64,000 nucleotides of DNA from Streptomyces sp. SLBN-31 (GCF_006715395.1 NZ_VFNC01000002.1:1860001-1924000), one strand, 5' to 3'. Counted from the stretch's first letter, positions 8,247 through 17,206 are shown. The notes: generated by a model not told the origin, from the sequence alone. Numbers and translations are program-made.

Positions 8247-9908
8247 ATGTCCGCTCTCACCCGAGTCCGCGCCGCCTACGCCCGCGTCGAGGCCGTGGAC
8301 CGACCCGAGATCTGGATCGACCTGCGCCCCCGGGACGAGGTCGAGGCGGAGGCACGGGCTGTCGACGAGCGCGTCGCCGCCGGTGAGCGGCTTCCGCTCG
8401 CCGGACGCCTGTTCGCGGCCAAGGGCAACATCGACGTGGCCGGGCTGCCCACGACCGCGGGCTGCCCGGCGTACGCCTGTCGGCCCGAGTCCGACGCGCC
8501 GGTGGTGGCGCGGCTCCGGGCGGCGGGCGCGATCGTGCTGGGGACGACGAACCTGGACCAGTTCGCGACGGGCCTGGTGGGCACCCGCTCCCCCTACGGC
8601 GCCGTGCGCAACGCCCACGACCCCTCCCGGGTGAGCGGGGGTTCGAGCTCCGGATCGGCGGTCGCCGTGGCGCTCGGCATCGTCGACTTCGCCCTCGGCA
8701 CGGACACCGCCGGTTCGGGCCGGGTCCCGGCGGCCTTCAACGGCATCGTCGGCCTGAAGCCGACCCGCGGCCTGGTGCCCACCACGGGCGTCGTCCCGGC
8801 CTGCGCCTCCCTCGACTGTGTGACGGTGTTCGCCCGCACCCTCCCGGAGGCCGAGCGGGCGCTGTCGTTCATGACGTCCCCGCCGGCCCGGGATCTCCCC
8901 CCGCTCGCCCAGCGGGCTCCTGGCCCCTGGCGCGTCGCGGTCCCGGCCCCCGGTCAGCTGGGCGAACTGGACGACGGCTGGGCGGAGGCGTACGAGGCGG
9001 CCGTGGAACAGCTCGCCTCGGCCGGTGCCGACGTGCGCACGCTGGACCTCACGCCCTTCACCGAGGCCGCGGCGATGCTCTACGAGGGCGCGTTCGTGGC
9101 CGAGCGCTACACGGCGGTGGGCGCTTTCGTCGACAAAGCGACCATCGACGGCACCGAGGGTCTGGACCCGACCGTCGCCGGCATCATCACCCGGGCCCGC
9201 GACATCCCCGCCCACCGGCTCTACGCCGACCTGGACCGCCTCGCCGGTCTGCGCGCCCGCGCCCTAGCCGGCCTCTCCGACTCCGACGCCCTGCTCCTGC
9301 CCACCGCCCCCGGCCATCCCACCCTCGCCGAGGTCGCCGCCGACCCGCTGGGCACCAATGCGCGGCTGGGCCGCTTCACCAACTCCACCAACCTCTTCGA
9401 CCTGGCCGCCGTCGCCGTACCGGCGGGCGAGGCGAACGGCCTGCCGTTCGGGGTGATGCTGATCGGCCCGGCATTCACGGACCGCCGGCTGACGGCGATC
9501 GCCGCGCTGCTCCGCCCGGAGACACGGCTCGCGGTGGTCGGCGCCCACCTTTCCGGTCAGCCCCTCAACCACCAGCTGCTGTCCCTGGGCGCCCGCCTGG
9601 AGCGCACGACCACGACCGCCCCGGCATACCGGCTGCACGCCCTGCGGACCACCCCGCCGAAGCCCGGCCTGGTCCGCGTCGGCGAGAAGGGGGCCGCGAT
9701 CGAGGCCGAGGTGTGGCGGCTGCCGGCCGAGGGCCTGGGCCGGCTGCTGGCCGCCCTTCCCCGCCCGATGACCCTGGGCGCCGTGGAGCTGGCGGACGGC
9801 GGCCTCGTCCCCGGTTTCCTGTGCGAACCGAGCGCCCTCCACGACGCCGAGGACATCACGTCGTACGGCGGCTGGCGGGCGTACCGCGACGCCCGGCGGG
9901 GGTTGTAG
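8247..9908 (+). CDS. atzF: Allophanate hydrolase
   Basis: 553 residues. The N-terminal ~440 residues are an amidase-signature domain with the Lys/cis-Ser/Ser triad visible: K59 in AAKGNID, S133 in GGSSSGS, and S157 in GTDTAGSGR. The C-terminal ~120 residues (from VVGAHLSGQPLNHQL) are the allophanate hydrolase C-terminal domain, thought to decarboxylate the amidase product so that allophanate ends as ammonia and CO2. Length and two-domain layout match complete AtzF-type enzymes. It follows the carboxylase by 34 bp with a GAAAGAGG ribosome site and is the last step of the operon. Confidence 0.93.
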   Translation: MSALTRVRAAYARVEAVDRPEIWIDLRPRDEVEAEARAVDERVAAGERLPLAGRLFAAKGNIDVAGLPTTAGCPAYACRPESDAPVVARLRAAGAIVLGTTNLDQFATGLVGTRSPYGAVRNAHDPSRVSGGSSSGSAVAVALGIVDFALGTDTAGSGRVPAAFNGIVGLKPTRGLVPTTGVVPACASLDCVTVFARTLPEAERALSFMTSPPARDLPPLAQRAPGPWRVAVPAPGQLGELDDGWAEAYEAAVEQLASAGADVRTLDLTPFTEAAAMLYEGAFVAERYTAVGAFVDKATIDGTEGLDPTVAGIITRARDIPAHRLYADLDRLAGLRARALAGLSDSDALLLPTAPGHPTLAEVAADPLGTNARLGRFTNSTNLFDLAAVAVPAGEANGLPFGVMLIGPAFTDRRLTAIAALLRPETRLAVVGAHLSGQPLNHQLLSLGARLERTTTTAPAYRLHALRTTPPKPGLVRVGEKGAAIEAEVWRLPAEGLGRLLAALPRPMTLGAVELADGGLVPGFLCEPSALHDAEDITSYGGWRAYRDARRGL

Positions 9909-10036
9909 CCCCTCAGGTCCCTCGACCCGGGACGTTCGGCCCCGCGAGCAGACCTTTGGCTCATGTGTGGCGAGCGCGTGTCCGAGAAGGATGGGATGAT
10001 CAGCGATGGGGAGCGCTGCCCATGAACTGACGCACC

Positions 10037-12718
10037 GTGGTGGTGAGCGCCGTGTCTGTCGACGAGGACCAGCAGGAACCGGCCGAACAGTACACAGATC
10101 CGCTCGGGGACCCCTACCTACGCACGCGATTCATCCTGCCGTCGCGACCCGTCACCTTCCTGTCGCGGGCGCGGCTCACAGAGCGGCTGGACTGCTCACT
10201 GCAGCCGCCGTTGACCATGGTCAACGGTGCGGCCGGCGCCGGGAAGACGCTGCTCGTCGCCGACTGGGCCGCCGGCCGGGAACCGTCGGTCGCGTGGCTG
10301 ACCATGGAGGCGGAGGAGAAGCGGCCCGGAATGTTCTGGGCGTACTTCCTCCAGGCCCTCCGTACCAGCGGCAGACGGCTCTCGGACCGGATCCGCGGTC
10401 CGGCCGACGCGTACCACGTGGACCGCAGGCTGCTGACGGCGATCGCCGAGGACCTCGCCACCGCCGAACCGCCCGTCACCGTCGTACTGGACGAGTACGA
10501 GCGCGTGACGGAACCGGAGATCGCGGAACAGCTGGAGTTCGTGCTGCAGCACGCCGGTCGGGGGCTGCGGCTGGTCCTCGTCACCCGCACCGAACCGGTG
10601 CTCTCGCTGCACCGCTACCGGGCGGCCGGCGAACTGCGGGAGATCCGCGCCGCCGAGCTGGCCTTCACCCCCGAGGAGACGGTGGCCCTGCTGGAGCGGC
10701 ACGGACTGCATCTGTCCGTGCACTCGGCGCAGGCACTCGTGGACCGCACCCGGGGCTGGGCCGCCGGTCTGCGGCTGAGCGCTCTCGCCGCGCAGGAGAG
10801 CCGGGACCCGGAGGTCTATCTCAAGGAGTTCGAGGCGGACCGGAGCACCATCGCCGACTTCCTGCTGGCCGAGGTGCTCAAGCGGCAGCCGGTGGCGACA
10901 CAGGACCTCCTGCTGCGGGTCAGTGTCCTGGACCGCTTCAGCCCCGAGCTGGCCAACGTGGTGACCGGCCGCGCCGACTCCGCGCGCATCCTCGCCGAAC
11001 TGCACCGCGAGAACGCCTTCGTCGAGCAGCTCGGACACTCGTGGTACCGCCTGCACCCGCTGTTCGGGGAGATACTCCGCACCCACCTGTGCGTGCGCCG
11101 CCCCGGTCTGGAGCCCGAGCTCCACCGGCGGGCCGCCCGATGGCTGCGGCGGGCGGGATCGCTCCCGGAGGCGCTCACCCACGGAGCCGCCGCGGGTGAC
11201 TGGGACTTCACCGCGGGCGCGCTCGTCGACGACCTGGCCATCGGCCGGTTCTTCACCGGTCTGCGCTCCGACGACCTCGCCGGGCTGTTCTCCGGGATGG
11301 GGCCCGAGGCCACCGGCCCCGCCACCGACCTCGTACGGGCGGCCCGCGACCTCTCCCACGGCGACTTCCGGCACGGCACGGCCCATCTGCGCCAGGCACG
11401 CGCCCGGCTGGAAACCGTCACCGGCGATCCGGCGGCCGCCCGGCTGAGCTGTGCGCTGCTGGAGGCCCTGGCCGCCCGGCTGACCGGTTCCCCCACCCGC
11501 GCGGAGCTGGCCGCCGAGTCCGCCGACGAAGTGCGCCAGGAGGTGGCACCGGACCTGCTGGACAAACATCCCGAGCTGACCGCGCTCCTGCTCACCCATC
11601 TGGGCTCCGCGCGCCTGTGGGCCGGACGTTTCGAGGAGGCGCGAGCCGCGCTGTCCAAGGCGGCCGACTCCCCCGACAGCGCCTCGACCGTACTGGCCCG
11701 GGAGGAGTCGATGGGGCACCTCGCGCTGATCGACTATCTGGACGGCTGGCCCGGCAGGGCGGAGCACAAGGCTCTGGAGGCGATGGCCGAGGCGGAGCGG
11801 TTCGGTACGTCCGCGTCGGCCGGCTGCGGGATCGAGCAGGTGGTGCTGGCGGGCGTCGCCGTCGACCGCAACGAACTGGGCCGGGCCGAGGCCCTCCTCG
11901 ACGATGCCGCCGAACGCTCCGCCACCCCGCACGACCCGGTCACGGCCGCCGGCCGGGCCATCGTCACCGCCCGGCTCGAGCTGGCCAGGGGCGACGCCCG
12001 CGCGGCCGTCGAGGCGGCCGACCCGGACGTCCGCGCGGTCGTGGCCTCGCCCTGGGCCGAGAGCCACGAGAGGCTGGTGGCCTCGGCCGCCCACCTGGCC
12101 GAAGGCCGGGCCGGGGAGGCGGCGGAGATACTGCGGAAGCTGGCCGACGACCAGCCGTCGTGCACCACGGAGGCCGCGCGCATCCAGTTCGCCGTCGGCA
12201 ACCAGGAGGAGGCCATCGACCTCCTGCTCAGCCTGCCCGCCACCGACCGGGCGGGCCCGGCGGTGACCGTCCGGGCGGCCCTGGTCAAGGCCATGGCCGC
12301 GGATGCCGCGGGCGATACCGCCACCGCCCGCAGGCTGGTCGCGCAAGCCCTCCTCGACGCCCGGCACGAGCGGCTGCGGCGGCCGTTCCTCGACGCCGGA
12401 CGGTGGATCCGGCCCCTGCTGGTCACGGCGCCGCTGGACCGGCTGGCGGCGGGCTGGCTCACCGCCGGCAACCCGGTCCACGAGGACCTGTCCGCCGCGG
12501 GGCCGTCCCCCGCGCCGATCGTCGTGGAGGAGCTGAGCGCACGGGAGCGCGACGTCCTGGTGCGGCTGGCCCAGATGATGTCGACGCAGGAGATCGCCGC
12601 GGACCTGTACGTGTCGGTGAACACGGTGAAGACGCATCTGAAGAGCCTGTACCGGAAGCTGGCGGTGAACCGGCGCGCCGCCGCGGTGCGCCGCGCACGC
12701 GACATGGGCCTGCTGTGA
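10037..12718 (+). CDS. Large LuxR-family (LAL/MalT-like) STAND ATPase regulator
   Basis: 893 residues. Walker A GAAGAGKT at about 64-71, Walker B VVLDEYERV at about 155, then a winged-helix region and a long alpha-helical TPR-like central region rich in Ala/Arg/Leu. A NarL/LuxR helix-turn-helix ends the protein (LSARERDVLVRLAQMMSTQE, VNTVKTHLKSLYRKLAV). This is the architecture of MalT and other LAL regulators, which oligomerise on inducer and ATP. The start is uncertain: GTG 10037, or GTG 10052 with a GGTGAG ribosome site. It stands alone, 129 bp after the allophanate hydrolase, and just upstream of the cluster sharing the TCACCC-N5-GGGTGA dyad, which makes it a candidate regulator of that cluster. 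Confidence 0.9.
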   Translation: MVVSAVSVDEDQQEPAEQYTDPLGDPYLRTRFILPSRPVTFLSRARLTERLDCSLQPPLTMVNGAAGAGKTLLVADWAAGREPSVAWLTMEAEEKRPGMFWAYFLQALRTSGRRLSDRIRGPADAYHVDRRLLTAIAEDLATAEPPVTVVLDEYERVTEPEIAEQLEFVLQHAGRGLRLVLVTRTEPVLSLHRYRAAGELREIRAAELAFTPEETVALLERHGLHLSVHSAQALVDRTRGWAAGLRLSALAAQESRDPEVYLKEFEADRSTIADFLLAEVLKRQPVATQDLLLRVSVLDRFSPELANVVTGRADSARILAELHRENAFVEQLGHSWYRLHPLFGEILRTHLCVRRPGLEPELHRRAARWLRRAGSLPEALTHGAAAGDWDFTAGALVDDLAIGRFFTGLRSDDLAGLFSGMGPEATGPATDLVRAARDLSHGDFRHGTAHLRQARARLETVTGDPAAARLSCALLEALAARLTGSPTRAELAAESADEVRQEVAPDLLDKHPELTALLLTHLGSARLWAGRFEEARAALSKAADSPDSASTVLAREESMGHLALIDYLDGWPGRAEHKALEAMAEAERFGTSASAGCGIEQVVLAGVAVDRNELGRAEALLDDAAERSATPHDPVTAAGRAIVTARLELARGDARAAVEAADPDVRAVVASPWAESHERLVASAAHLAEGRAGEAAEILRKLADDQPSCTTEAARIQFAVGNQEEAIDLLLSLPATDRAGPAVTVRAALVKAMAADAAGDTATARRLVAQALLDARHERLRRPFLDAGRWIRPLLVTAPLDRLAAGWLTAGNPVHEDLSAAGPSPAPIVVEELSARERDVLVRLAQMMSTQEIAADLYVSVNTVKTHLKSLYRKLAVNRRAAAVRRARDMGLL

Positions 12719-12730
12719 GCACAGGCGGCC

Positions 12731-12747
12731 TCGCCCGCGACGGGTGA
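12731..12747. promoter_or_regulatory. Shared dyad site a: TCGCCC-N5-GGGTGA
   Basis: A 17-bp inverted repeat with one mismatch to the common TCACCC-N5-GGGTGA form, extended outward to GCCTCGCCC / GGGTGAGGC (12728-12750). It lies 83 bp upstream of the MFS exporter start and 12 bp after the LuxR regulator stop. It could act as an operator, or partly as a terminator of the regulator gene; the recurrence of the same sequence upstream of four other units favours an operator. Confidence 0.6.
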
Positions 12748-12830
12748 GGCGCGGGGTGCCCCGCTTCCGTTGCGATGGAAGCGGCGGCCGACCCGGCGCC
12801 GCTCCGGCCCGACTCGGCGAGGTGGGCACA

Positions 12831-14456
12831 GTGAAACGCTGGCGCGCTCTGATCGTCCTGGGTACGGCCCAGTTCCTGATGGTCCTGGACACCTCGGTGA
12901 TGAACGTCTCGATCAGCCAGCTGGTCAAGGACTTCGACACCGAGGTCACCACGATCCAGGCCGTGATCACCCTGTACGCGCTGGTCATGGCCGCATTCAT
13001 GATCATCGGGGGCAGGCTGGGCGACATCCTGGGCCGCCGCCGCGTCTTCTTCCTGGGACTCGTGGTGTACGGCGCCGGATCGGCCCTGACCGCCGTGGCT
13101 CCCACCGTGTGGGTCCTGGCGCTGGGCTGGTCGGTCATCGAGGGGCTCGGTGCCGCCCTGGTGCTGCCGGCCATGGCGGCCCTGGTCGCGGAGTCGTACC
13201 GCGGACCGGACCGAGCGGTCGCGTACGGCGTCATCGGCGGACTCGCCGGCGCCGGCATCGCGGTCGGCCCGCTGCTGGGCGGCTGGGTGACGACGTACCT
13301 CACCTGGCGGCTGGTCTTCGCCGGTGAGGTCGTGGTCGTGCTGGCCGTCCTGCTGTGCCGCCGGATGATCACGGAGGCCGCGCGGACGGGGCGGCGCCCC
13401 GGGCTCGACGGGATCGGGGCCGTGCTGTCGGCGGCCGGACTCGGGCTGGGCGTGCTCGGCGTGCTGCAGAGCAGCACCTGGGGCTGGGTGTCGCCCCGTA
13501 ACCCGCCGTTCACCCTTTTCGGCTTCTCCCCCACCCTCTTCGTCGTCGGCGCCGGCGTCCTCGTCCTGGCGGGCTTCGCCCGCTGGGAGCGGCACCGCGA
13601 CGCTCAGGGCGTCGACCCGCTCGTCCATCTGCCTCTGCTGCGCAGGCCGGCCCTGCGTTCCGGTCTGCTGGCCCTGCTGGGCCAGAACCTGATCCTGCTG
13701 GGGCTGTTCTTCGTCATCCCGCTGTATCTGCAGGTGGTGCAGGGCTTCGACGCCTTCGAGACGGGCCTGCGGCTGCTTCCGGTCTCGGTCGCCATGCTCG
13801 CGGCCTCCGTGCTCGCCTCCGCGTTGGGGCGGGCGGCCGGGCCGCGCCGTATCGTCCGGCTGGCCCTGGTCGTCCTCGCGGTGGCCGTCGTATGGCTGCT
13901 GGCCACCATCGACCCGGTCATCGACGACGCGCAGTTCGCCGGAGCCATGGCCCTGGTCGGCGTGGGCACCGGACTGCTCGCCTCGCAGCTGGGCAACGTC
14001 GTCCAGTCGAGCGCCGGCGAGGACGAGCGCAGCGAGGTCGGCGGCCTGCAGTTCACCGCACAGAACCTCGGTTCCGCGCTCGGTACGGCGCTCATCGGCT
14101 CGATCCTCCTGGGCGCGCTGGCCCACGCCTTCACCGCCCAGGTGGCGGACGATCCGCGGCTGTCGGAGGAGGCCCGCAAGCAGACCGGCGTCGCACTGGA
14201 GTCGGGGATCTCCTTCGTCACCACCGACCAGGTGCGCTCGGCGGCCGAGCACGCCGGGCTCCCGCCGTCCGAGGTCGAGGCCGTCACGGATTCCTACGCG
14301 TCGGCGCAGCTCGACGGTCTGAAGGCGGCGATCCTCGCCGCCGGCGGCGTCACCCTGGCGACCTTCCTCGTGACCTCCAACCTCCCGACCGGCAAAGGCC
14401 GCACGAAACCGCGGGAGTCCGGCACACCGGCGGGGACCGTCGGCTCGTCCCGCTGA
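12831..14456 (+). CDS. MFS drug exporter, DHA2 (14-TM) family
   Basis: 541 residues, starting at GTG 12831 behind GAGGTGG. Motif A (GGRLGDILGRRRV), motif C (AGIAVGPLLGG), the D-T-S-V-M-N-V TM1 signature (LDTSVMNVSISQL), and about 14 hydrophobic segments place it in the EmrB/QacA drug:proton antiporter family of the cytoplasmic membrane. The cytoplasmic tail is short and basic. The substrate is unknown. It is preceded by a shared-dyad site and by the LuxR regulator gene, and followed directly by the repeat array. In-frame upstream starts (from 12744) lack a ribosome site and were rejected. Confidence 0.9.
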   Translation: MKRWRALIVLGTAQFLMVLDTSVMNVSISQLVKDFDTEVTTIQAVITLYALVMAAFMIIGGRLGDILGRRRVFFLGLVVYGAGSALTAVAPTVWVLALGWSVIEGLGAALVLPAMAALVAESYRGPDRAVAYGVIGGLAGAGIAVGPLLGGWVTTYLTWRLVFAGEVVVVLAVLLCRRMITEAARTGRRPGLDGIGAVLSAAGLGLGVLGVLQSSTWGWVSPRNPPFTLFGFSPTLFVVGAGVLVLAGFARWERHRDAQGVDPLVHLPLLRRPALRSGLLALLGQNLILLGLFFVIPLYLQVVQGFDAFETGLRLLPVSVAMLAASVLASALGRAAGPRRIVRLALVVLAVAVVWLLATIDPVIDDAQFAGAMALVGVGTGLLASQLGNVVQSSAGEDERSEVGGLQFTAQNLGSALGTALIGSILLGALAHAFTAQVADDPRLSEEARKQTGVALESGISFVTTDQVRSAAEHAGLPPSEVEAVTDSYASAQLDGLKAAILAAGGVTLATFLVTSNLPTGKGRTKPRESGTPAGTVGSSR

Positions 14457-14460
14457 GCCG

Positions 14461-14945
14461 CAGATGGACGGCTCGATCCCGGCCGGGGGTGGCCGCTCGC
14501 CCCCGAGCGGAAGGTGGACCGCCCGTCCCCGGCCGGTAAGTAGACCGCTCGTCGCCCGACCGGGAGCCGGACCGCCCGCCCCCGAGCGGGAGGCGGACCG
14601 CCCGCCCCCGACCGGGAGCCGGACCGCCCGCCCCCGAGCGGAAGGGGGCCGCCCGTCGCCCGACCGGGAGGAGGACCGGCCCCCCGAGCCGAAGGGGGCC
14701 GCCCGTCGCCCGACCGGGAGGAGGACCGCCCGCCCCCGAGCGGAAGGAGGACCGCCCGTCTCCCGAGCGGGAGGAGGACCGCTCACCCCACTGACCCGGA
14801 AACGACCGCTCACCCCCGACCCGGAAATGGACCACTCGTCCCGCCGACCCGGAAATGGACCACTCGCCCCCCGCCCCGGAATGGACCGCTCATCCCGCCG
14901 CCCCGGGGATCGACCGCTCATCCCCCCCCCCGACCCGGAAGTGAA
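14461..14945. repeat. Degenerate tandem repeat array, unit about 26 bp
   Basis: About 18 imperfect copies of a 24-30 bp unit of the form GGACCGCTC-(C/G)-rich-CGACCCGGAA fill the space between the MFS gene and the next membrane-protein gene. The first half favours GACCGCCC...GAGCGGGA variants and the second half GACCGCTCACCCC...ACCCGGAAATG variants. The period is not a multiple of three and varies, so each copy shifts reading frame; the open frames crossing it have biased low-complexity translations and are not credible genes. Several copies contain GCTCACCCC, resembling a half of the shared dyad nearby. Units differ too much for a recent expansion. Confidence 0.8.
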
Positions 14946-14950
14946 CTGCG

Positions 14951-15469
14951 ATGACCCGAACAGACCGCGCCGCGGCCCGCGCGGACGCCCCCGAGCGGGC
15001 CACCCACGCGGACTACACCGGAGGCGTCTACGGATCCATGCTCGCCACCTCCGTGGTCATCGGCGCCGGCTCGCTCGGCTCGTCCCCGCGGCTGGAACTG
15101 ATGCTGCTGTTGCTGCTCACCGGCCTGGCGTTCTGGATCGCGCACGTGCACGCCCAGCTGTTCGGAGCACGCCTGGCGCAGCACCCCCTGGACCGGCACG
15201 CGGTGCTGCACGCGTGCCGCGACGAGTGGCCGATCGTCAAGGCCGCCGTCCCGCCGGCCGCCGCCGTGGCCGTCAGCCCCCTGCTGGGACTGGACGTGCA
15301 GGGCACCGTCTGGCTGGCACTGTGCGTCGCCTTGGCCGGGCAGGTGGGATGGTCGGTCGCCGCGGCGCGCCGGTCCGGTGCCTCCTGGCGTCTGGTGGCG
15401 GCCACCGCGTCGGTCAACCTGCTGCTCGGCCTGCTGATCGTCTCCTTCAAGTTCGTCCTGACCCATTGA
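14951..15469 (+). CDS. Small integral membrane protein, function unknown
   Basis: 172 residues. A charged N terminus of about 25 residues precedes four or five hydrophobic segments (for example MLLLLLTGLAFWIAHVHAQL near 55, then about 98-112, 120-138 and 145-165). No known domain was recognised. The start is the ATG at 14951, with a weak GGAAG about 11 bp upstream that belongs to the last copy of the repeat array, so the array forms its leader. It sits in the cluster of membrane/stress-like genes and is followed by a 65-residue protein gene. Confidence 0.72.
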   Translation: MTRTDRAAARADAPERATHADYTGGVYGSMLATSVVIGAGSLGSSPRLELMLLLLLTGLAFWIAHVHAQLFGARLAQHPLDRHAVLHACRDEWPIVKAAVPPAAAVAVSPLLGLDVQGTVWLALCVALAGQVGWSVAAARRSGASWRLVAATASVNLLLGLLIVSFKFVLTH

Positions 15470-15489
15470 ATCCGGCGAACGGCCCCGGA

Positions 15490-15506
15490 TCACCTCTGCC
15501 GGGTGA
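15490..15506. promoter_or_regulatory. Shared dyad site b: TCACCT-N5-GGGTGA
   Basis: 17-bp inverted repeat with one mismatch to TCACCC-N5-GGGTGA, followed by GGCC. It lies 79 bp upstream of the ATG of the 65-residue protein gene, almost the same distance as in the MFS (83 bp) and SHOCT (80 bp) leaders. Confidence 0.6.
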
Positions 15507-15585
15507 GGCCCCGCGCGCCGCCGGGCCGGACCATCGCGGTACGGGGCGCAGACCGCCTTACCAGGCCGCTCGCGGGAGCAAGCCC

Positions 15586-15783
15586 ATGCGCTACGAGATC
15601 CGAGTCGACGGACACATGTCGGACACGCTGGCCCAGGCCTTCCCTGAGCTGGACCACGTGGTGATGTCCGGTCAGACGGTTCTGTACGGGTCGGTCATCG
15701 ACGAGGCTCAGCTCTTCGGACTGCTGGCACGCTGCCAGTCGCTGGGCCTGCACGTGCTGGAGATGCGACAGGTTCCGGAGTGA
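15586..15783 (+). CDS. Small soluble protein, 65 residues, function unknown
   Basis: Begins MRYEIRVDGHMSDTLAQAFP and ends LARCQSLGLHVLEMRQV. Alternating strand-helix pattern and the GSVIDEAQLFGLLARCQSLG segment resemble small proteins often seen next to stress and universal-stress genes in actinobacteria, but I know no assigned function. The ribosome site is GGGAG ahead of the ATG at 15586. It converges with the DUF2252 gene, with 13 bp between stops. Confidence 0.72.
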   Translation: MRYEIRVDGHMSDTLAQAFPELDHVVMSGQTVLYGSVIDEAQLFGLLARCQSLGLHVLEMRQVPE

Positions 15784-15796
15784 GGCGGACGCCCGC

Positions 15797-17206
15797 TCAC
15801 AGGTCCCGTGCGCTGACCCGGCCGGAGCCGACCGCTGCCCCGAGCGCCTCGAAGTCCTTCTCGTTGCGGTCCGCGTAGGACTGCGCGAACTCGGTGAGCG
15901 CGCGGTCGAACCGGTCACTGCCGCCCAGGTAGGCGGCGATGGCGATCGGATCGCCCGAGCGGGCGTGGGCCCGGGCCAGACTGGCGCCGCACACCTGGGC
16001 GAAGAGGTTCAGCATCTCCGGCCCCATGGTCTCGGGGCGCGCGATGCCCTTCCAGTCGCGCAGCTGTCGTACGTAGAAGTCGCGGTCCCTGCCGTCCAGG
16101 CCCACCACGTGCGTCCAGCCGAGGAAGATGTCGCTGGTGGTCTGGATGAGGCGCTGCCCGGTCACCACCCGGCGGCCCTGGTTGTCGAAGCCCGTGCCGC
16201 CCGTGTGGGCGGCCAGCACCGACTCCTGGGCCTCCTTGGCCTGCAGCAGCAGGGGGTCGTCGTCGTCCCTGCCGAGCATGAGCAGGATCCAGCAGCGGGT
16301 GCCGACGCTGCCGACGCCCACCACCTTCCGGGCCATGTCGACGAGGTGGTAGTGACGCAGCAGATGCCTGCGCTCCGACGGCAGGGTGCGCGCGTAGTCC
16401 TCGATGACGCCCCGGAGGACCTTCTCCTCCTCGTCCCCCGCCGAGCCGGACAGCAGGTCCCTGAGGGGGGTGATCAGCGGCGGGTCCGGGGTGACCCGGC
16501 GGCCCTCGGCAGTGTCGCGGGTCAGCTTCTCGAACGCCTGCATATGGGTGCGGGTGCGGGCCTGTGCCGCGGCGCGTTCGGTACGGCGCCTGACGTCCTT
16601 GTCCATCGACGACGCCAGCAGTCTGCGCAGGCCCTCCACGTCGTCCTGGGCGTACCAGACGTCCAGGGTGCGCATGCCGGCGAACTCCCTCATCCGCCGG
16701 CGGTAGGCCGCCACGCAGGTCCGCACCGCGCGGTTCTGCTCCTTGACGGAGAACCCGTTCTCCCGGCTCGCCGTGACGAAGCTGGTCGTCAGACGCTTGA
16801 CGTCCCACTCGAACGGGCCGGGGAACGTCTCGTCGAAGTCGTTGATGTCGAAGACCAGACGCCGCTCGGGCGAGGCGAGCAGCCGGAAGTTCAGCAGGTG
16901 GGCGTCTCCGCACAGCTGCACCTGGAGCCCGGAGTTCGGTGTGGGCCCCAGATCCGCGGCCATGATCGCCGCCGCGCCGCGGTAGAAGCGGAACGGCGAC
17001 TCCAGCATGCGGCCGTAGCGCACCGGCACCAGCTCCGGTACGCGGGTCGCCGACTGGCGCTCGATCACCTCGACCGGGTCGAAGCGGTCCGGGCCGCCGT
17101 CGTACCAGCCGTGGCACGAACGCGACGCACGGGCCCGGGCCCGGCGGCCGATCGCCGCCCGCTCGGCCGCCGACAGGGACGCGGTGAAGGAGTTGGGTAC
17201 GGTCAT
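15797..17206 (-). CDS. DUF2252 family protein
   Basis: 469 residues, starting at ATG 17206 behind CAGGAGGA. Conserved DUF2252 pieces are visible: PELVPVRYGRM, PFRFYRGAAAIMAADLG, CGDAHLLNFR, FDINDFDETFPGPFEWDVKR, and VVGVGSVGTRCWILLMLGRD. The GDAH...DIND layout recalls kinase-fold phosphotransferases, and these proteins are suspected to be atypical kinases, but no substrate is known. It is divergent from the HdeD-like gene, with a shared-dyad site in the 209-bp gap that could serve both. Confidence 0.87.
   Translation of the reverse strand: MTVPNSFTASLSAAERAAIGRRARARASRSCHGWYDGGPDRFDPVEVIERQSATRVPELVPVRYGRMLESPFRFYRGAAAIMAADLGPTPNSGLQVQLCGDAHLLNFRLLASPERRLVFDINDFDETFPGPFEWDVKRLTTSFVTASRENGFSVKEQNRAVRTCVAAYRRRMREFAGMRTLDVWYAQDDVEGLRRLLASSMDKDVRRRTERAAAQARTRTHMQAFEKLTRDTAEGRRVTPDPPLITPLRDLLSGSAGDEEEKVLRGVIEDYARTLPSERRHLLRHYHLVDMARKVVGVGSVGTRCWILLMLGRDDDDPLLLQAKEAQESVLAAHTGGTGFDNQGRRVVTGQRLIQTTSDIFLGWTHVVGLDGRDRDFYVRQLRDWKGIARPETMGPEMLNLFAQVCGASLARAHARSGDPIAIAAYLGGSDRFDRALTEFAQSYADRNEKDFEALGAAVGSGRVSARDL

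Noticed and set aside
5114..8260. A 1048-residue open frame antisense to the carboxylase, and similar long frames at 50850-55586 and 18044-20560
   Set aside because: They are shadows produced by extreme third-position GC on the opposite strand. The sense frames hold clear domain signatures, while these translations are low-complexity with no family motifs.
9909..10036. DosR/OsdR-like box (GGGACGTTCGGCCCC near 9930) upstream of the LAL regulator
   Set aside because: Symmetry is poor and such GC-rich strings are expected by chance in this genome, so it is not listed as a site.
14461..14945. CRISPR array
   Set aside because: Repeats are imperfect and directly adjoin each other with no constant-length unique spacers, and no cas genes are near. 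The RecB/Cas4-like nuclease at 44.3 kb is far away and belongs to a conserved housekeeping context.
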